Notes: a model not told the origin generated them from the letters alone. 15,655 bases of DNA from Frankiales bacterium (GCA_025966295.1 JAOPVD010000267.1:1-15655); one strand, 5' to 3'; positions 7,109-15,100 are shown, numbered from the stretch's first letter. Made by a program: numbers and translations.

Positions 7109-8475
7109 TGGCTGCGCCCCAGACGCTGACGCGGTCGCCGTCCGTGGCGACGAAGAGCTACTGGAATCCGGCGATCGAGACCATGCCGGCAGCCACGTTG
7201 GCAGTCATGCAGCAGCGCCTGCTTAAGCGCCAGGCTGCCTACCTGTGGAGGCGCTCGGAGTTCTACCGGGCGGCGTGGTTGGAGGCCGGGATCCAGAGCG
7301 TGGACGACATCCAGCTCGAGGACCTGCATGGCTTTCCACTCACCACGAAGGCAGCGCTGCGGGAGAGCCTGATTGCCTGCCCTCCTCTGGGCTATCACCA
7401 GGCGGCGCCCATGGCAGGTGTCATCCGCGTGCACGCCTCCTCGGGCACCACGGGTCAGCCCACGTACATGGGTATCACGCGCGGTGACCACGACATCTGG
7501 ACCGAGTCCGTCAGCCGCGTCTTCTGGGCGGCCGGCTTCCGTCCCGATGACGTCTATGCGCACTGCCTCCCGCTCGGCATGTTCGTGGGCGGCCTTCCCC
7601 TGCAGTGCGCTGTCGAGAACATCGGCTCGACGTTCTTCTCACCGTGGCCCGGCGGCACGGACCGGCTGGTGACGATGATGGAACAGCTGTCCGCCACGGT
7701 GCTGTGCAGCACGCCGTCCTACGTCCGAAGGCTGACCGAGTACGTACAGCAGGAGCTGAGCACCGATCCTCGCTCTCTCGGCGTGAGGGTGATGGCACTC
7801 GGCGCCGAGCCGGGCACCGAGGTGTACCGGCCCGAGCTTGAAGCCACCTGGGGATGCACCGTTGTAGAGACGGCGGGCAACTCGGACGTCCTGCCGCTGT
7901 TCTACGCGGACTGCGAGCTGCGTGAGGGCATGCACATGCTTGTGCCGGACTACCTGTACGTCGAGCTCGTCGACCCGGTCACGAAAGCGCCCGTCGCGTG
8001 GGAGGAGGGTGCGGAGGGCGGGCTCGTCTACACGGCTCTCGAGCGGGAGGCGTCGCCTGTCTTCAGGCTGGAGTCCAACGACCACGTCGTCGTGGCAGGA
8101 ACAGGCACGTGCCAGTGCGGCCGGACCACCCCGAGGCTCCGCATCGTCGGGCGGTACGACGACATGATGATCGTCGGTGGGCTCAACGTCTTCCCGTCGG
8201 CGATCGCGGAAGTGCTCGGACAGCTGCCACCGGAGATGACGACCGGAGCCTTCCGCATCGTCCGGCAGGACGATGCCCCCGCGCAGCGCGCCTTGGTGCT
8301 CCGCGTGGCGGAGCCGACTCCGGACCTGGGCGGCGAGGACCGCGCTCGGTTGGAGACGCGGATAGCCGATGTCGTCAAGGAGTCGCTAGGTCTTCGTCCC
8401 GTGGTCGAGCTGGTTCCAGCACATGCTGTCGCAGCGGCCGAGTTCAAGACCAAGTACGTCGAGGACGCACAGTGA
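7108..8475 (+). CDS. PaaK-like (phenylacetate-CoA ligase family) AMP-dependent acyl/aryl-CoA ligase
   Basis: A 455-residue cytoplasmic ligase that would activate an organic acid with ATP and CoA, giving the CoA thioester, AMP and pyrophosphate. The P-loop-like motif ASSGTTGQPTYMG is at 110-122, LGAEPG at 231-236, the adenylate-contact region CQCGRTTPRLRIVGRYDD at 335-352, VGGLNVFPSAIAEVL at 356-370 as in PaaK, and a C-terminal lysine region EFKTKY where PaaK has its catalytic lysine. The usual PaaK motif Y-G-x-S/T-E is replaced by AGNSD (256-260), so the acyl pocket probably differs from that of true phenylacetate ligases. The GTG start overlaps the previous stop by one base (TAGTG); a slightly longer N-terminus than in typical PaaK (about 430-440 residues) is consistent with this or a nearby start. 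The likely substrate is the acid brought in by the ABC importer; identity unknown. Confidence 0.87.
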   Translation: MAAPQTLTRSPSVATKSYWNPAIETMPAATLAVMQQRLLKRQAAYLWRRSEFYRAAWLEAGIQSVDDIQLEDLHGFPLTTKAALRESLIACPPLGYHQAAPMAGVIRVHASSGTTGQPTYMGITRGDHDIWTESVSRVFWAAGFRPDDVYAHCLPLGMFVGGLPLQCAVENIGSTFFSPWPGGTDRLVTMMEQLSATVLCSTPSYVRRLTEYVQQELSTDPRSLGVRVMALGAEPGTEVYRPELEATWGCTVVETAGNSDVLPLFYADCELREGMHMLVPDYLYVELVDPVTKAPVAWEEGAEGGLVYTALEREASPVFRLESNDHVVVAGTGTCQCGRTTPRLRIVGRYDDMMIVGGLNVFPSAIAEVLGQLPPEMTTGAFRIVRQDDAPAQRALVLRVAEPTPDLGGEDRARLETRIADVVKESLGLRPVVELVPAHAVAAAEFKTKYVEDAQ

Positions 8476-9716
8476 CAGACATCGACTGGACCGGCGGGCA
8501 CAACGACTCGCCGAGCAGCGCCCAGCTCCGCAGCGCCGTGCGCGCGTTCGCCGAGACGGCCGTCCTGGAACCCGCGAGGCGGTACGACGCTGCCGGCGTG
8601 TTCCACGCTGACATCTACGATGCACTCCGGAAGTCGCCGTTCCCGGCTGCCTGCTTCCCGCCCGAGCTCGGCGGCACCGACGGCTCGACCAAGGCGCTGA
8701 TCGTGGTCCTCGAGGAGCTCGGCCGGGCGGACATCTCGACGGCGGTGACGTTCGCCACGACGGTCGAGCTGGCAGCCGGAGCCGTTCTGCTGGGCGGCAC
8801 CCCGGAACAGCGCGCGACGTGGATCCCGCCCGTCATCGCGGGTGAGCAGATCGCCAGTTATGCGATTGCTGAGCAGAGCTCCGGGTCGGACGTCAAGGCC
8901 CTGGAGACGGTCGCGCGGCGCGTTGGTGCCTCGTGGGTGCTCGACGGCTCCAAGAAGTACGTGACGAACGTGATCCCGCACCTGCCCGGCTACGTCGTGA
9001 TCGTGGCGAAGCTCGAGAGTGCCGGCCGGGACGCACCCTTGGGCGCCTTCGTCGTTCCGTACAACACTCCCGGGCTCGAGGTCTCCGCACCCCACGACAA
9101 GATGTCCTGGCGAGGGACCGTGCTGGTCGACCTCGTGCTGCGCGACTGCGAGCTGCCCGAGGACGCGTACCTCGGGGGCGGCGCCGTGCCCTGGACCTCC
9201 GGAGTGAGCCGGGTCTTCGAGCTCGGCCGCACGGGCATGGCGGCCATCGCGCTCGGGTCCTCAGAGCGGCTGCTGCAGGAGTCCCTCGACCACGCCGCTG
9301 ATCGCGTCCAGTTCGGCAAGTCGCTGGACAGCTTCCAGAGCACTCGCATGCGCCTGGCAGAGATGTGCACTGACATCGCGGCGGCTCGGCTGCTGGTCTA
9401 CCGGGCGGCGGAGCTCCGCGACGAGCTGCTGATGGGTCGATACGGCTTCGAGCACGGCATCGACACACCGGCCCAGCGGACTTACTCCAGCTTGGCTCAC
9501 GTCGCGAAGCTGTTCACGAGCGAGGTCACCGGCCGGGTCGCCGACGCCGCAGTACAGATCCTGGGAGGCAAGGGCCTCACGGAGGAGTCCGACGTGGGTC
9601 GCTTCTACCGCGACCAGCGAATGTTCCGCATCGGACAAGGCACGACCGAAATCGAAAAACTGATCATTGCCCGAGCACTACTGGGCTCACGCGTAGAAAC
9701 GGCGGCACAGTCATGA
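8472..9716 (+). CDS. Acyl-CoA dehydrogenase family flavoprotein with Gln at the usual catalytic Glu position
   Basis: A 414-residue FAD enzyme expected to introduce an alpha,beta double bond into the acyl-CoA. GTG 8472 overlaps the ligase stop (GTGA). Family motifs: FPPELGG at 62-68, AIAEQSSGSD at 131-140 (the A-x-T-E-P-x-A-G-S-D flavin/substrate loop), WVLDGSKKYVTN at 155-166, GRTGMAAIALG at 252-262, DRVQFGK at 277-283 and VQILGGKGLTEE at 361-372. In the final motif, where medium- and short-chain enzymes have Y-E-G-T, this one has GQGT, with Gln389 in place of the catalytic base. The alternative base position of isovaleryl-CoA dehydrogenase, in the helix at 252, is a glycine. Either another residue acts as base, or the enzyme works with a partner or a different reaction. 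The electron acceptor would be electron-transfer flavoprotein, not encoded here. Family assignment is secure; the reaction is less so. Confidence 0.92.
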   Translation: MTDIDWTGGHNDSPSSAQLRSAVRAFAETAVLEPARRYDAAGVFHADIYDALRKSPFPAACFPPELGGTDGSTKALIVVLEELGRADISTAVTFATTVELAAGAVLLGGTPEQRATWIPPVIAGEQIASYAIAEQSSGSDVKALETVARRVGASWVLDGSKKYVTNVIPHLPGYVVIVAKLESAGRDAPLGAFVVPYNTPGLEVSAPHDKMSWRGTVLVDLVLRDCELPEDAYLGGGAVPWTSGVSRVFELGRTGMAAIALGSSERLLQESLDHAADRVQFGKSLDSFQSTRMRLAEMCTDIAAARLLVYRAAELRDELLMGRYGFEHGIDTPAQRTYSSLAHVAKLFTSEVTGRVADAAVQILGGKGLTEESDVGRFYRDQRMFRIGQGTTEIEKLIIARALLGSRVETAAQS

Positions 9717-10513
9717 ACGAGACCACGGTACGGCTCATCCTCGATGGGCGAGTAGGGACGCTGCTGTTCGAGCGCGCCGACGGCGTTCAAGTCGTGGGCA
9801 GCGGGACCATGGCCAGCCTCAACGCCCATCTCCTAGAACTGGCGACGTCGGATGCGGTGGACGTCGTCGTGCTGCGAAGCGGTCCAGGCGCGAAGACGTT
9901 CATCATGGGCGCGGACGTCGAGCAGCTCGACGGCCTGAGCGCGCTCGAGGCGACGCGGTTCGCGGGCGAGTTCCAGGACATGTGCGACCGCCTCGAGAAC
10001 CTCCCGCAGCTGACCCTGGCCGCGATGTCCGGTCCCACGTTCGGCGGAGGCTGCGAGATCGCCCTCGCGTGCGATCTGCGATTCGCCTCGACCCGGATGC
10101 GCATGGCGCTGCCCGAGGTAACGCTCGGACTGATGCCCGGTGGAGGTGGCACCGCACGGCTGGCCCGTCTGGCTGGCGCCAGCGTCGCACTCGAGCTCAT
10201 CCTGTCGGCCAGCCCACTCGATGCCGCACGTGGCGTCCAGGTCGGCGTCGTGAACCGTGCGTTCGCACCAGAGGAGCTCGACGAGGGCGTCGATGCCTTC
10301 GTGCAGGTGCTGATCGCTCAGTCCTCCCCCGCGCTGCGCCTCACGAAGGGCGTCATCCGCCGAACCCTTGACGGAAGCCTGGCGTCGGCCAACGAGCTGG
10401 AGCGGCTGGCCTTCGGCGTCCTCGCGTCCACCCCGGAGGCCCACAGCGGCGTGTCGGCCTTCCTGGCGCGTCGCAACGGCATCTCGCCCAACGGCGGGAA
10501 AGCACGGGCATGA
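9713..10513 (+). CDS. Enoyl-CoA hydratase/isomerase family protein with both hydratase glutamates
   Basis: A 266-residue crotonase-fold enzyme. The first oxyanion-hole segment IMGADVEQL is at 64-72. The second is GPTFGGGCEIALACD (107-121), with Glu115 matching the first catalytic glutamate (E144 of rat mitochondrial hydratase). MALPEVTLGLMPGGGGTARL (131-150) supplies Glu135, matching E164. With both acids present, syn-addition of water to a 2-enoyl-CoA is the most likely activity, following the dehydrogenase. Residues 20-35 (RADGVQVVGSGTMASLN) depart from the usual R-P-x-x-x-N-A-L signature, which is a mild oddity. It starts at ATG 9713, overlapping the dehydrogenase stop (ATGA), and its own stop overlaps the permease start the same way. 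It would act in the cytoplasm on a soluble CoA ester. Confidence 0.9.
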   Translation: MNETTVRLILDGRVGTLLFERADGVQVVGSGTMASLNAHLLELATSDAVDVVVLRSGPGAKTFIMGADVEQLDGLSALEATRFAGEFQDMCDRLENLPQLTLAAMSGPTFGGGCEIALACDLRFASTRMRMALPEVTLGLMPGGGGTARLARLAGASVALELILSASPLDAARGVQVGVVNRAFAPEELDEGVDAFVQVLIAQSSPALRLTKGVIRRTLDGSLASANELERLAFGVLASTPEAHSGVSAFLARRNGISPNGGKARA

Positions 10514-11403
10514 TGATGCCGGCTCAGCTCTGGTTCAACGCGCTGGTCCTGGGCGGGATGTACGCCCTTCTGGCACTGGGTCTGGGACTCATCTACAACA
10601 CGACGCGCCTGTTCGACTTCTCCTTCGGCGCGATCTACGTCATCGGTGCCTACTCCGCGTACCAGCTGTTCGAGCTCACTGATTTCGGCACCATCCCGGT
10701 GATCCTCCTCTCGGCCCTCGTCTCGACGGCTGTCGGCGTCCTGCTCATGCACGTGGTCTACCGGCGGCTGATCCTGAGGGGTACCCCTTTTCTGGGGTTC
10801 GCGGTGGCGACGCTCGGCGTGGCCATCATCCTTGAGAACGCCATCGCGTACTTCTACTCCCCGGTGGTTCGCACCCTGGAGGCGTCCGACGGCATCGGCA
10901 CCTTCGAGACCACCTGGGGTGGAGTCCGGGTTACCGGTGTGCAGCTGCTGATCCTCGGTGGCGCCGTTCTGGCCATGGCCGCCTTCTTCCTGTTCTTCCA
11001 GCGGACGCGTGCAGGCCTCGACCTTCGTGCCGTCAGCAGCGATGCGGGGCTTGCGGAAGCCAAGGGTGTGGAGCGACTCCGCAGCGCCTATATCGCCTTC
11101 ACCGTCGGCTACCTGCTTGCAGCCACGTCGGCCGTCCTCATCACTCTCGAGAACCGGACCCTGCAGCCGTCCATCGGGCACGAGATGGTCGTCATCGCCA
11201 TCGTCGGGGTCCTGCTGGGAGGAGCCAGCAACACCCCGGCGGCAGCGGTCGGTGGCTTCGTCCTGGCCCTCGCCAGCTACCAGATGACGTGGTGGTTCGG
11301 CGAGCAGTGGGCGCGCCCGATCATTTACACCTCCTTGATCGGCCTGCTGCTCGTCCGGCCGCAGGGCATGTTCGGGCGCAAGATCAGCTTTGTTGGCCGA
11401 TAG
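10510..11403 (+). CDS. ABC transporter permease, LivH-like
   Basis: A 297-residue polytopic membrane protein of the branched-chain amino acid/HAAT permease family. The N-terminal NALVLGGMYALLALGLGLIY segment followed by NTTRLFDFSFGAIYVIGAY is characteristic of LivH, as are GVERLRSAYIAFTVGYLLAA (the cytoplasmic coupling loop and next helix), VIAIVGVLLGGASNTPAAAVGGF and the C-terminal LLLVRPQGMFG. About eight membrane helices are apparent. It begins ATGATGATG at 10510, overlapping the hydratase stop (ATGA). With the LivM-like protein it would form the membrane channel driven by the LivF- and LivG-like ATPases and fed by the lipoprotein receptor. Transport genes resuming after three enzyme genes is an unusual order. 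Confidence 0.93.
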   Translation: MMMPAQLWFNALVLGGMYALLALGLGLIYNTTRLFDFSFGAIYVIGAYSAYQLFELTDFGTIPVILLSALVSTAVGVLLMHVVYRRLILRGTPFLGFAVATLGVAIILENAIAYFYSPVVRTLEASDGIGTFETTWGGVRVTGVQLLILGGAVLAMAAFFLFFQRTRAGLDLRAVSSDAGLAEAKGVERLRSAYIAFTVGYLLAATSAVLITLENRTLQPSIGHEMVVIAIVGVLLGGASNTPAAAVGGFVLALASYQMTWWFGEQWARPIIYTSLIGLLLVRPQGMFGRKISFVGR

Positions 11404-11457
11404 CCAGACCAGCTCCCGCCGCCGCTAGCCGCCGATTCCTGAAAGGCGTCTCACGTC

Positions 11458-12315
11458 ATGCTCAACGTCATCCTTGCCGCCCTGATCGTTGGCCTCATCT
11501 TCGCCATCTTGAGCATGAGCAGCGATCTGCTGATCGGCTACACCGGCCTCATGGTCATGAACCAGGCGGCCATGATGGCCGTCGGTGCGTACGCCGCAGC
11601 TCTGCTGTCTCTCCGACTCGGATGGCCACCCCTGCTGTGCATGCTGGCTGGGGCACTGATCGCCGGGGCCTCGGGAGTGCTCGTAGCCCTGCCGGCCTTC
11701 AGGCTGAGCCACGACTACTTCCTGATCGCGACGCTCGCCAGTCAGATCGCGATCGTCGCCCTCATCAACAACTGGATCAGCCTGACGCGCGGGCCACTGG
11801 GTCTCTACGGGCTACAGCGGCCCGCGATGTTCGCGACCCTCCCCCGGTATTTCCTCCTCACGCTGCTGGTCGCCTCGGCGGCGCTGCTGCTGTGCTGGTG
11901 GCTGTCGAAGAGCTACTTCGGGGTGACGCTGCAGGCCCTGCGGGACGACCAGGTGAGCTTGGAAGGTCTCGGCACCTCGATCATCCAGGTCAAGATCGAG
12001 GCGATGTTCATCGCCTGCACGCTGATGGGCCTGGCGGGAGGGCTCTACGCGTTCTACCTCACCAGCCTCGACCCCTTCTCGTTCGCCTTCAGCCTCTCCG
12101 TGCTGGTCCTGAGCATGGTCGTCATCGGCGGTGCGGGCAACGTGCTGGGAACGGCAGCAGCGGGCGTCCTCCTCGTGGGGATCCCCGAGGGACTTCGCTA
12201 CGTCGGTCTGTCCACGGTCGAGTTCGCTCAGCTGCGGCAGATGGCCTACGGCGCCCTGATGGTGGCTTTCATCATGTACCGACCGCGCGGACTCTGGGGG
12301 CGTCGCCCGCTCTAG
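11458..12315 (+). CDS. ABC transporter permease, LivM-like
   Basis: A 285-residue membrane protein of the LivM type. LLIGYTGLMVMNQAAMMAVG followed by AYAAALLS matches the family's G-Y-x-G-x-x-S/N-x-G-x-x-x-x-x-G-A-Y motif. ALRDDQVSLEGLG is the cytoplasmic loop that contacts the ATPases. MGLAGGLYAFYLTSLDPFSF, VVIGGAGNVLGTAAAG and the closing MYRPRGLWGRRPL are also typical. It is shorter than E. coli LivM, which has extra N-terminal helices, but normal for actinobacterial members. The 54-bp gap to the LivH-like gene contains GAAAGG as a weak ribosome site and no obvious promoter, so the operon probably reads through. It pairs with the LivH-like subunit as a heterodimeric channel. Confidence 0.93.
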   Translation: MLNVILAALIVGLIFAILSMSSDLLIGYTGLMVMNQAAMMAVGAYAAALLSLRLGWPPLLCMLAGALIAGASGVLVALPAFRLSHDYFLIATLASQIAIVALINNWISLTRGPLGLYGLQRPAMFATLPRYFLLTLLVASAALLLCWWLSKSYFGVTLQALRDDQVSLEGLGTSIIQVKIEAMFIACTLMGLAGGLYAFYLTSLDPFSFAFSLSVLVLSMVVIGGAGNVLGTAAAGVLLVGIPEGLRYVGLSTVEFAQLRQMAYGALMVAFIMYRPRGLWGRRPL

Positions 12316-12344
12316 CCGGTCCCTCGAAAGGAGCAAGGCGACTC

Positions 12345-13139
12345 ATGCTCGAAATTCACGAACTGTCGATGAACTACGGCGGTGTGCAGGCGCTGACGAA
12401 TGTCAGCATGGTGTTCAGTCCTGGAAAGATCACTGGGATCATCGGGCCGAACGGGGCCGGGAAGACGACCCTGTTCGACGCCGTGACGGGGTTCGTCCGC
12501 CCGAGCCAAGGCCAGGTGACCCTGGACGGCACCCGCATCGACGGCCAACGCCCGTCCCGCATCGCAAGACGCGGACTCGTGCGAACCTTCCAGGAGGTCC
12601 GGGTCTTCGATGGGCTCACCGTTGCGGACAACATCTACGTCGCGAAGCAGGCCAGGCGTTACCGCAACGTCTTCCGCGACGGGTCACGGCGGCGTCGCAA
12701 GGACGATGCGACCCTGACCGCGGAGCTCCCGCACATGGGCAGCCTCGCGACGAGGCTGGCGGACTATCCCCCGGACCTGTCGTTCGGCGAGCGGAAGCGC
12801 CTGGAGTACGTCCGGCTGCTCGCCTCGGGTGCGCACGCCCTGTTGCTGGACGAACCGGCGTCCGGCCTTGACGCCGACGCCTTGGCCGATCTCGGCGAGA
12901 TCATGCAGGACGCGGCCTCCAAGGGCGCGGTCGTCTGCGTGATCGAGCACAACATGGACTTCGTGCTCGATGTGTGCGACTACGTCTACGTGCTGCACCT
13001 GGGCGAGCTGCTCGCCCACGGGCCGGCAGCTCACGTACTGGCCAACGAGGACGTCCGGCGGGTGTACCTCGGCCGGGAGCGCCTGAAGGAAGGCGAGACG
13101 GCCCCGACGGTCACCTCGCCGCTGGAGACCCATGGCTGA
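12345..13139 (+). CDS. ABC transporter ATP-binding protein, LivG-like
   Basis: A 264-residue ATPase, the second nucleotide-binding subunit of the importer. Motifs: Walker A GPNGAGKT (34-41), RTFQEVRVF with Q83 as Q-loop, signature LSFGERK (145-151), Walker B ALLLDEP (165-171), D-loop SGLD, and switch histidine in VIEHNMDFVLDVCD (H202), which is the LivG pattern. LivG usually carries an insert between the Q-loop and the signature; here it is the Arg-rich stretch around 103-119. The ATG at 12345 has GAAAGGAG (12326-12333) and a closer AAGG upstream; much longer in-frame starts to the left overlap the permease genes and are rejected. Because the LivF-like partner lacks the switch histidine, ATP hydrolysis may rely mainly on this subunit's switch. 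Its last eight bases overlap the next gene. Confidence 0.93.
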   Translation: MLEIHELSMNYGGVQALTNVSMVFSPGKITGIIGPNGAGKTTLFDAVTGFVRPSQGQVTLDGTRIDGQRPSRIARRGLVRTFQEVRVFDGLTVADNIYVAKQARRYRNVFRDGSRRRRKDDATLTAELPHMGSLATRLADYPPDLSFGERKRLEYVRLLASGAHALLLDEPASGLDADALADLGEIMQDAASKGAVVCVIEHNMDFVLDVCDYVYVLHLGELLAHGPAAHVLANEDVRRVYLGRERLKEGETAPTVTSPLETHG

Positions 13140-13926
13140 ATCGTGCGACGACGGCACGATCAACGTGAGGGTCACCGATGACGGGGTGGCCCACGTCGAG
13201 CTGGATCGGCCGGCCCGCCTCAACACGCTGACCGAACGTCTGGTGCAGGACTTCCACCGAGCTCTGGACGAGGTCACGGCTGCCGGCGCCAGGGCGCTCG
13301 TCGTAACAGGGACCGGGCGCGCGTTCTGCGCCGGCCGGGACCTCACTGAAGCCGTACCGGGTGAGGACGCGGAAGCTGTCGTCCGCGAGGTCTTCAACCC
13401 GCTGGTTCTCCGCCTCGCGGGATTCGAGATCCCGACCCTCGCAGGTGTCCAAGGAGCGTGCCTGGGAGCCGGCCTCGGCATCGCGCTCGCCTGTGACGTG
13501 ATCGTCGTGGAGGCGCAGGCCAAGCTCGGGTCGCCGTACCGGCGCCTGGGTGCGGTCCTGGACGTCGGCCTCCACGACCTGATGGCCTCCCGGATTGGGC
13601 GTGGCCGCACCTTGGAGCTCGTCTACACGGGCGTGCTCGTGACGGGGCAGGAAGCTGCGCGCCTCGGCCTCGTCAACCGGGCCGTGACGGGGCTTGACGA
13701 ACTGGCCTCAGAGCTGACCGCTCTGGCGCAGCACGTCGCGGCCGGTCCGACCCTCGCGTTCCGCGAGTCCAAGGCCATCATGCGGCACTGGTCAGCAGGG
13801 GCCAGCTTCGAAGCTGTCCTCGACATGGAGGCGCGGGCGCAGGGCCGCGCCGCGCAGACAGCCGACTACCAGGAGGGGTTGGCCGCCTTCCGGCTCAAGA
13901 GGGCGCCTCAGTTCCGAGGGGCCTAG
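13132..13926 (+). CDS. Enoyl-CoA hydratase/isomerase family protein, PaaG/ECI-like isomerase pattern
   Basis: A 264-residue crotonase-fold protein. GRAFCAGRDLTEA (62-74) gives the first oxyanion-hole NH, and GACLGAGLGIALACD (108-122) the second. Neither hydratase glutamate is present: the first position is Gly115 and the second falls at Tyr136. However, RRLGAVLDVG places Asp144 where PaaG-type 2,3-dehydroadipyl/1,2-epoxyphenylacetyl-CoA isomerases carry their catalytic aspartate (typically I-G-L-V-P-D-S-G-G). An enoyl-CoA delta-isomerase or ring-rearranging role is therefore more likely than hydration; this rests on alignment by eye. It overlaps the LivG-like gene by eight bases, with a good fit to the operon's coupled layout. 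Together with the other crotonase at 9713-10513 the cluster has two different crotonase chemistries. Confidence 0.87.
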   Translation: MAESCDDGTINVRVTDDGVAHVELDRPARLNTLTERLVQDFHRALDEVTAAGARALVVTGTGRAFCAGRDLTEAVPGEDAEAVVREVFNPLVLRLAGFEIPTLAGVQGACLGAGLGIALACDVIVVEAQAKLGSPYRRLGAVLDVGLHDLMASRIGRGRTLELVYTGVLVTGQEAARLGLVNRAVTGLDELASELTALAQHVAAGPTLAFRESKAIMRHWSAGASFEAVLDMEARAQGRAAQTADYQEGLAAFRLKRAPQFRGA

Positions 13927-13928
13927 CC

Positions 13929-13997
13929 ATGACCGAGCGGCGTAGGAAAGGTGACACGTTGAGGACAGCGCGACAGGGAACGGCGAGGGGGTGCTGA
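13929..13997 (+). CDS. Possible 22-residue Arg-rich small ORF before the LLM oxidoreductase
   Basis: An ATG at 13929 opens a 22-codon frame whose TGA (13995-13997) shares its last base with the ATG of the next gene (TGATG). GAGGGG at 13916-13921 lies seven bases ahead, a plausible ribosome site. The product begins MTERRRKGDTLR and is basic. It could be a translational coupling leader that carries ribosomes to the oxidoreductase start, or chance. There is no homology evidence. Confidence 0.25.
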   Translation: MTERRRKGDTLRTARQGTARGC

Positions 13998-15025
13998 TGC
14001 CTACCCTCCCCCTGCGGCGGGGCGTCACGCTCGGCATCCAGCACGGTCTCCGCGTGGAACAGCTGCCGGAGCTGGCACTCGCCGCCGAGGGCCTGGGCTA
14101 CACCGACGTGTGGAGTGAGGAAGCCGGGGGCACCGACGCCGTCACCACACTCACCGCTGCGGCCATGGTCACCCGGTCAACGGCAGTGGGCACCGGCATC
14201 ATCCCTGTCTTCGGCCGCGCCCCGGCGGTCGTCGCCATGGAGGCTGCGTGCCTGCAGCTGCTCTCGGGCGGGCGGTTCCGGTTGGGGCTGGGCGCATCAA
14301 CGGCCACCATTGCCACCGCCTGGCGGGGGGAGCCGTACCGACGTCCACTGACACGGCTTCTGGAGTACGTCGACGTCATCCGGAGGCTCCTGGCCGGCGA
14401 GAAGGTGACGCACCGCGGTGAGTTCGACCTGGACGGCTTCCGGTTGCAGCTGCCGGCGCCGCTGCCGGCCCCACCGCCGATCTACCTGGCGGCGCTGGGC
14501 GATCGCACCTTAACGGCGGTCGGCGAGCACGCGGATGGTGTCATCCTCAACAACCTGACACCAGGGGCCATCGCGCGCAGCAGAGCGCTGGTCGCCGACG
14601 CCGCCGCACGTTGCGGCCGCGACCCGAGCGCCATCGACATCATCGGACGGGTCAGCGTCCTCGTGGAGGAGGACGAGGAACGCTGTCGCGAGGTCGTTTC
14701 CCGTATCGCAGGCTTCTACCTCAGCGCCGAGGTCTACCGCGCGTCACTGACCCGACAGGGCTTCGGCGCGGAGGTCGAGCGGTTCTCCGCCCGGTGGGAC
14801 AAGGGGGAACGCGTCCAGGCCCTGGGAGAGCTCAGTGATGACCTGCTGGCCGCATTCGCGGTGTTCGGCGACAGGGACACCGTACGAGCGCAGATCGGCC
14901 GGTTGCGAGCGGCCGGCCTGGACGCACCCATCATCTACCCCATCGTCCTGCCCGGAGCGGACCAGTCGCGAGACGACGCCCTGGCGAAGAGCCTCGACGT
15001 CTTGGCGGTGTGCGGGGATGTGTAG
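13997..15025 (+). CDS. LLM-class (luciferase-like) flavin/F420-dependent oxidoreductase
   Basis: A 342-residue TIM-barrel enzyme of the bacterial luciferase-like family. Visible are VTLGIQHGLRVEQLPELALA at the first strand/helix, the ELALAAEGLGYTDVWSEE pattern at 25-42, TRSTAVGTGIIPVFGRAP (59-76), the LSGGRFRLGLGAS hallmark (89-101), YVDVIRRLLAGEKVTHRGEF (124-143, common in F420-dependent members), and PPIYLAALGDRTLTAVGEHADGV. The cofactor is F420 or FMN; the sequence alone does not settle which. Such enzymes carry out monooxygenation or hydride transfer, and in this cluster it may hydroxylate, reduce or dehydrogenate an intermediate. I prefer ATG 13997 because GAGGGG (13985-13990) stands six bases before it; GTG 13991 is in frame but would sit against that site. 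The 70-bp gap before it carries the small ORF above. Confidence 0.88.
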   Translation: MPTLPLRRGVTLGIQHGLRVEQLPELALAAEGLGYTDVWSEEAGGTDAVTTLTAAAMVTRSTAVGTGIIPVFGRAPAVVAMEAACLQLLSGGRFRLGLGASTATIATAWRGEPYRRPLTRLLEYVDVIRRLLAGEKVTHRGEFDLDGFRLQLPAPLPAPPPIYLAALGDRTLTAVGEHADGVILNNLTPGAIARSRALVADAAARCGRDPSAIDIIGRVSVLVEEDEERCREVVSRIAGFYLSAEVYRASLTRQGFGAEVERFSARWDKGERVQALGELSDDLLAAFAVFGDRDTVRAQIGRLRAAGLDAPIIYPIVLPGADQSRDDALAKSLDVLAVCGDV

Positions 15026-15100
15026 TGGTCCACGCCCAGTCCACCGGCGGCTTACCAGGGGCGCGGGCCGCAGGACATCGTCCCTGGCGCGGTGAGCGGC

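Noticed and set aside
11289..12344. Long upstream extension of the LivG-like frame
   Set aside because: It overlaps the two permease genes with Arg/Pro-rich sequence; ATG 12345 has a ribosome site and the normal LivG beginning.
15055..15087. CCAGGG/CCCTGG inverted repeat between the LLM and ligase genes
   Set aside because: A 6-bp stem with a 21-base loop and no T-tract; expected by chance in this composition.
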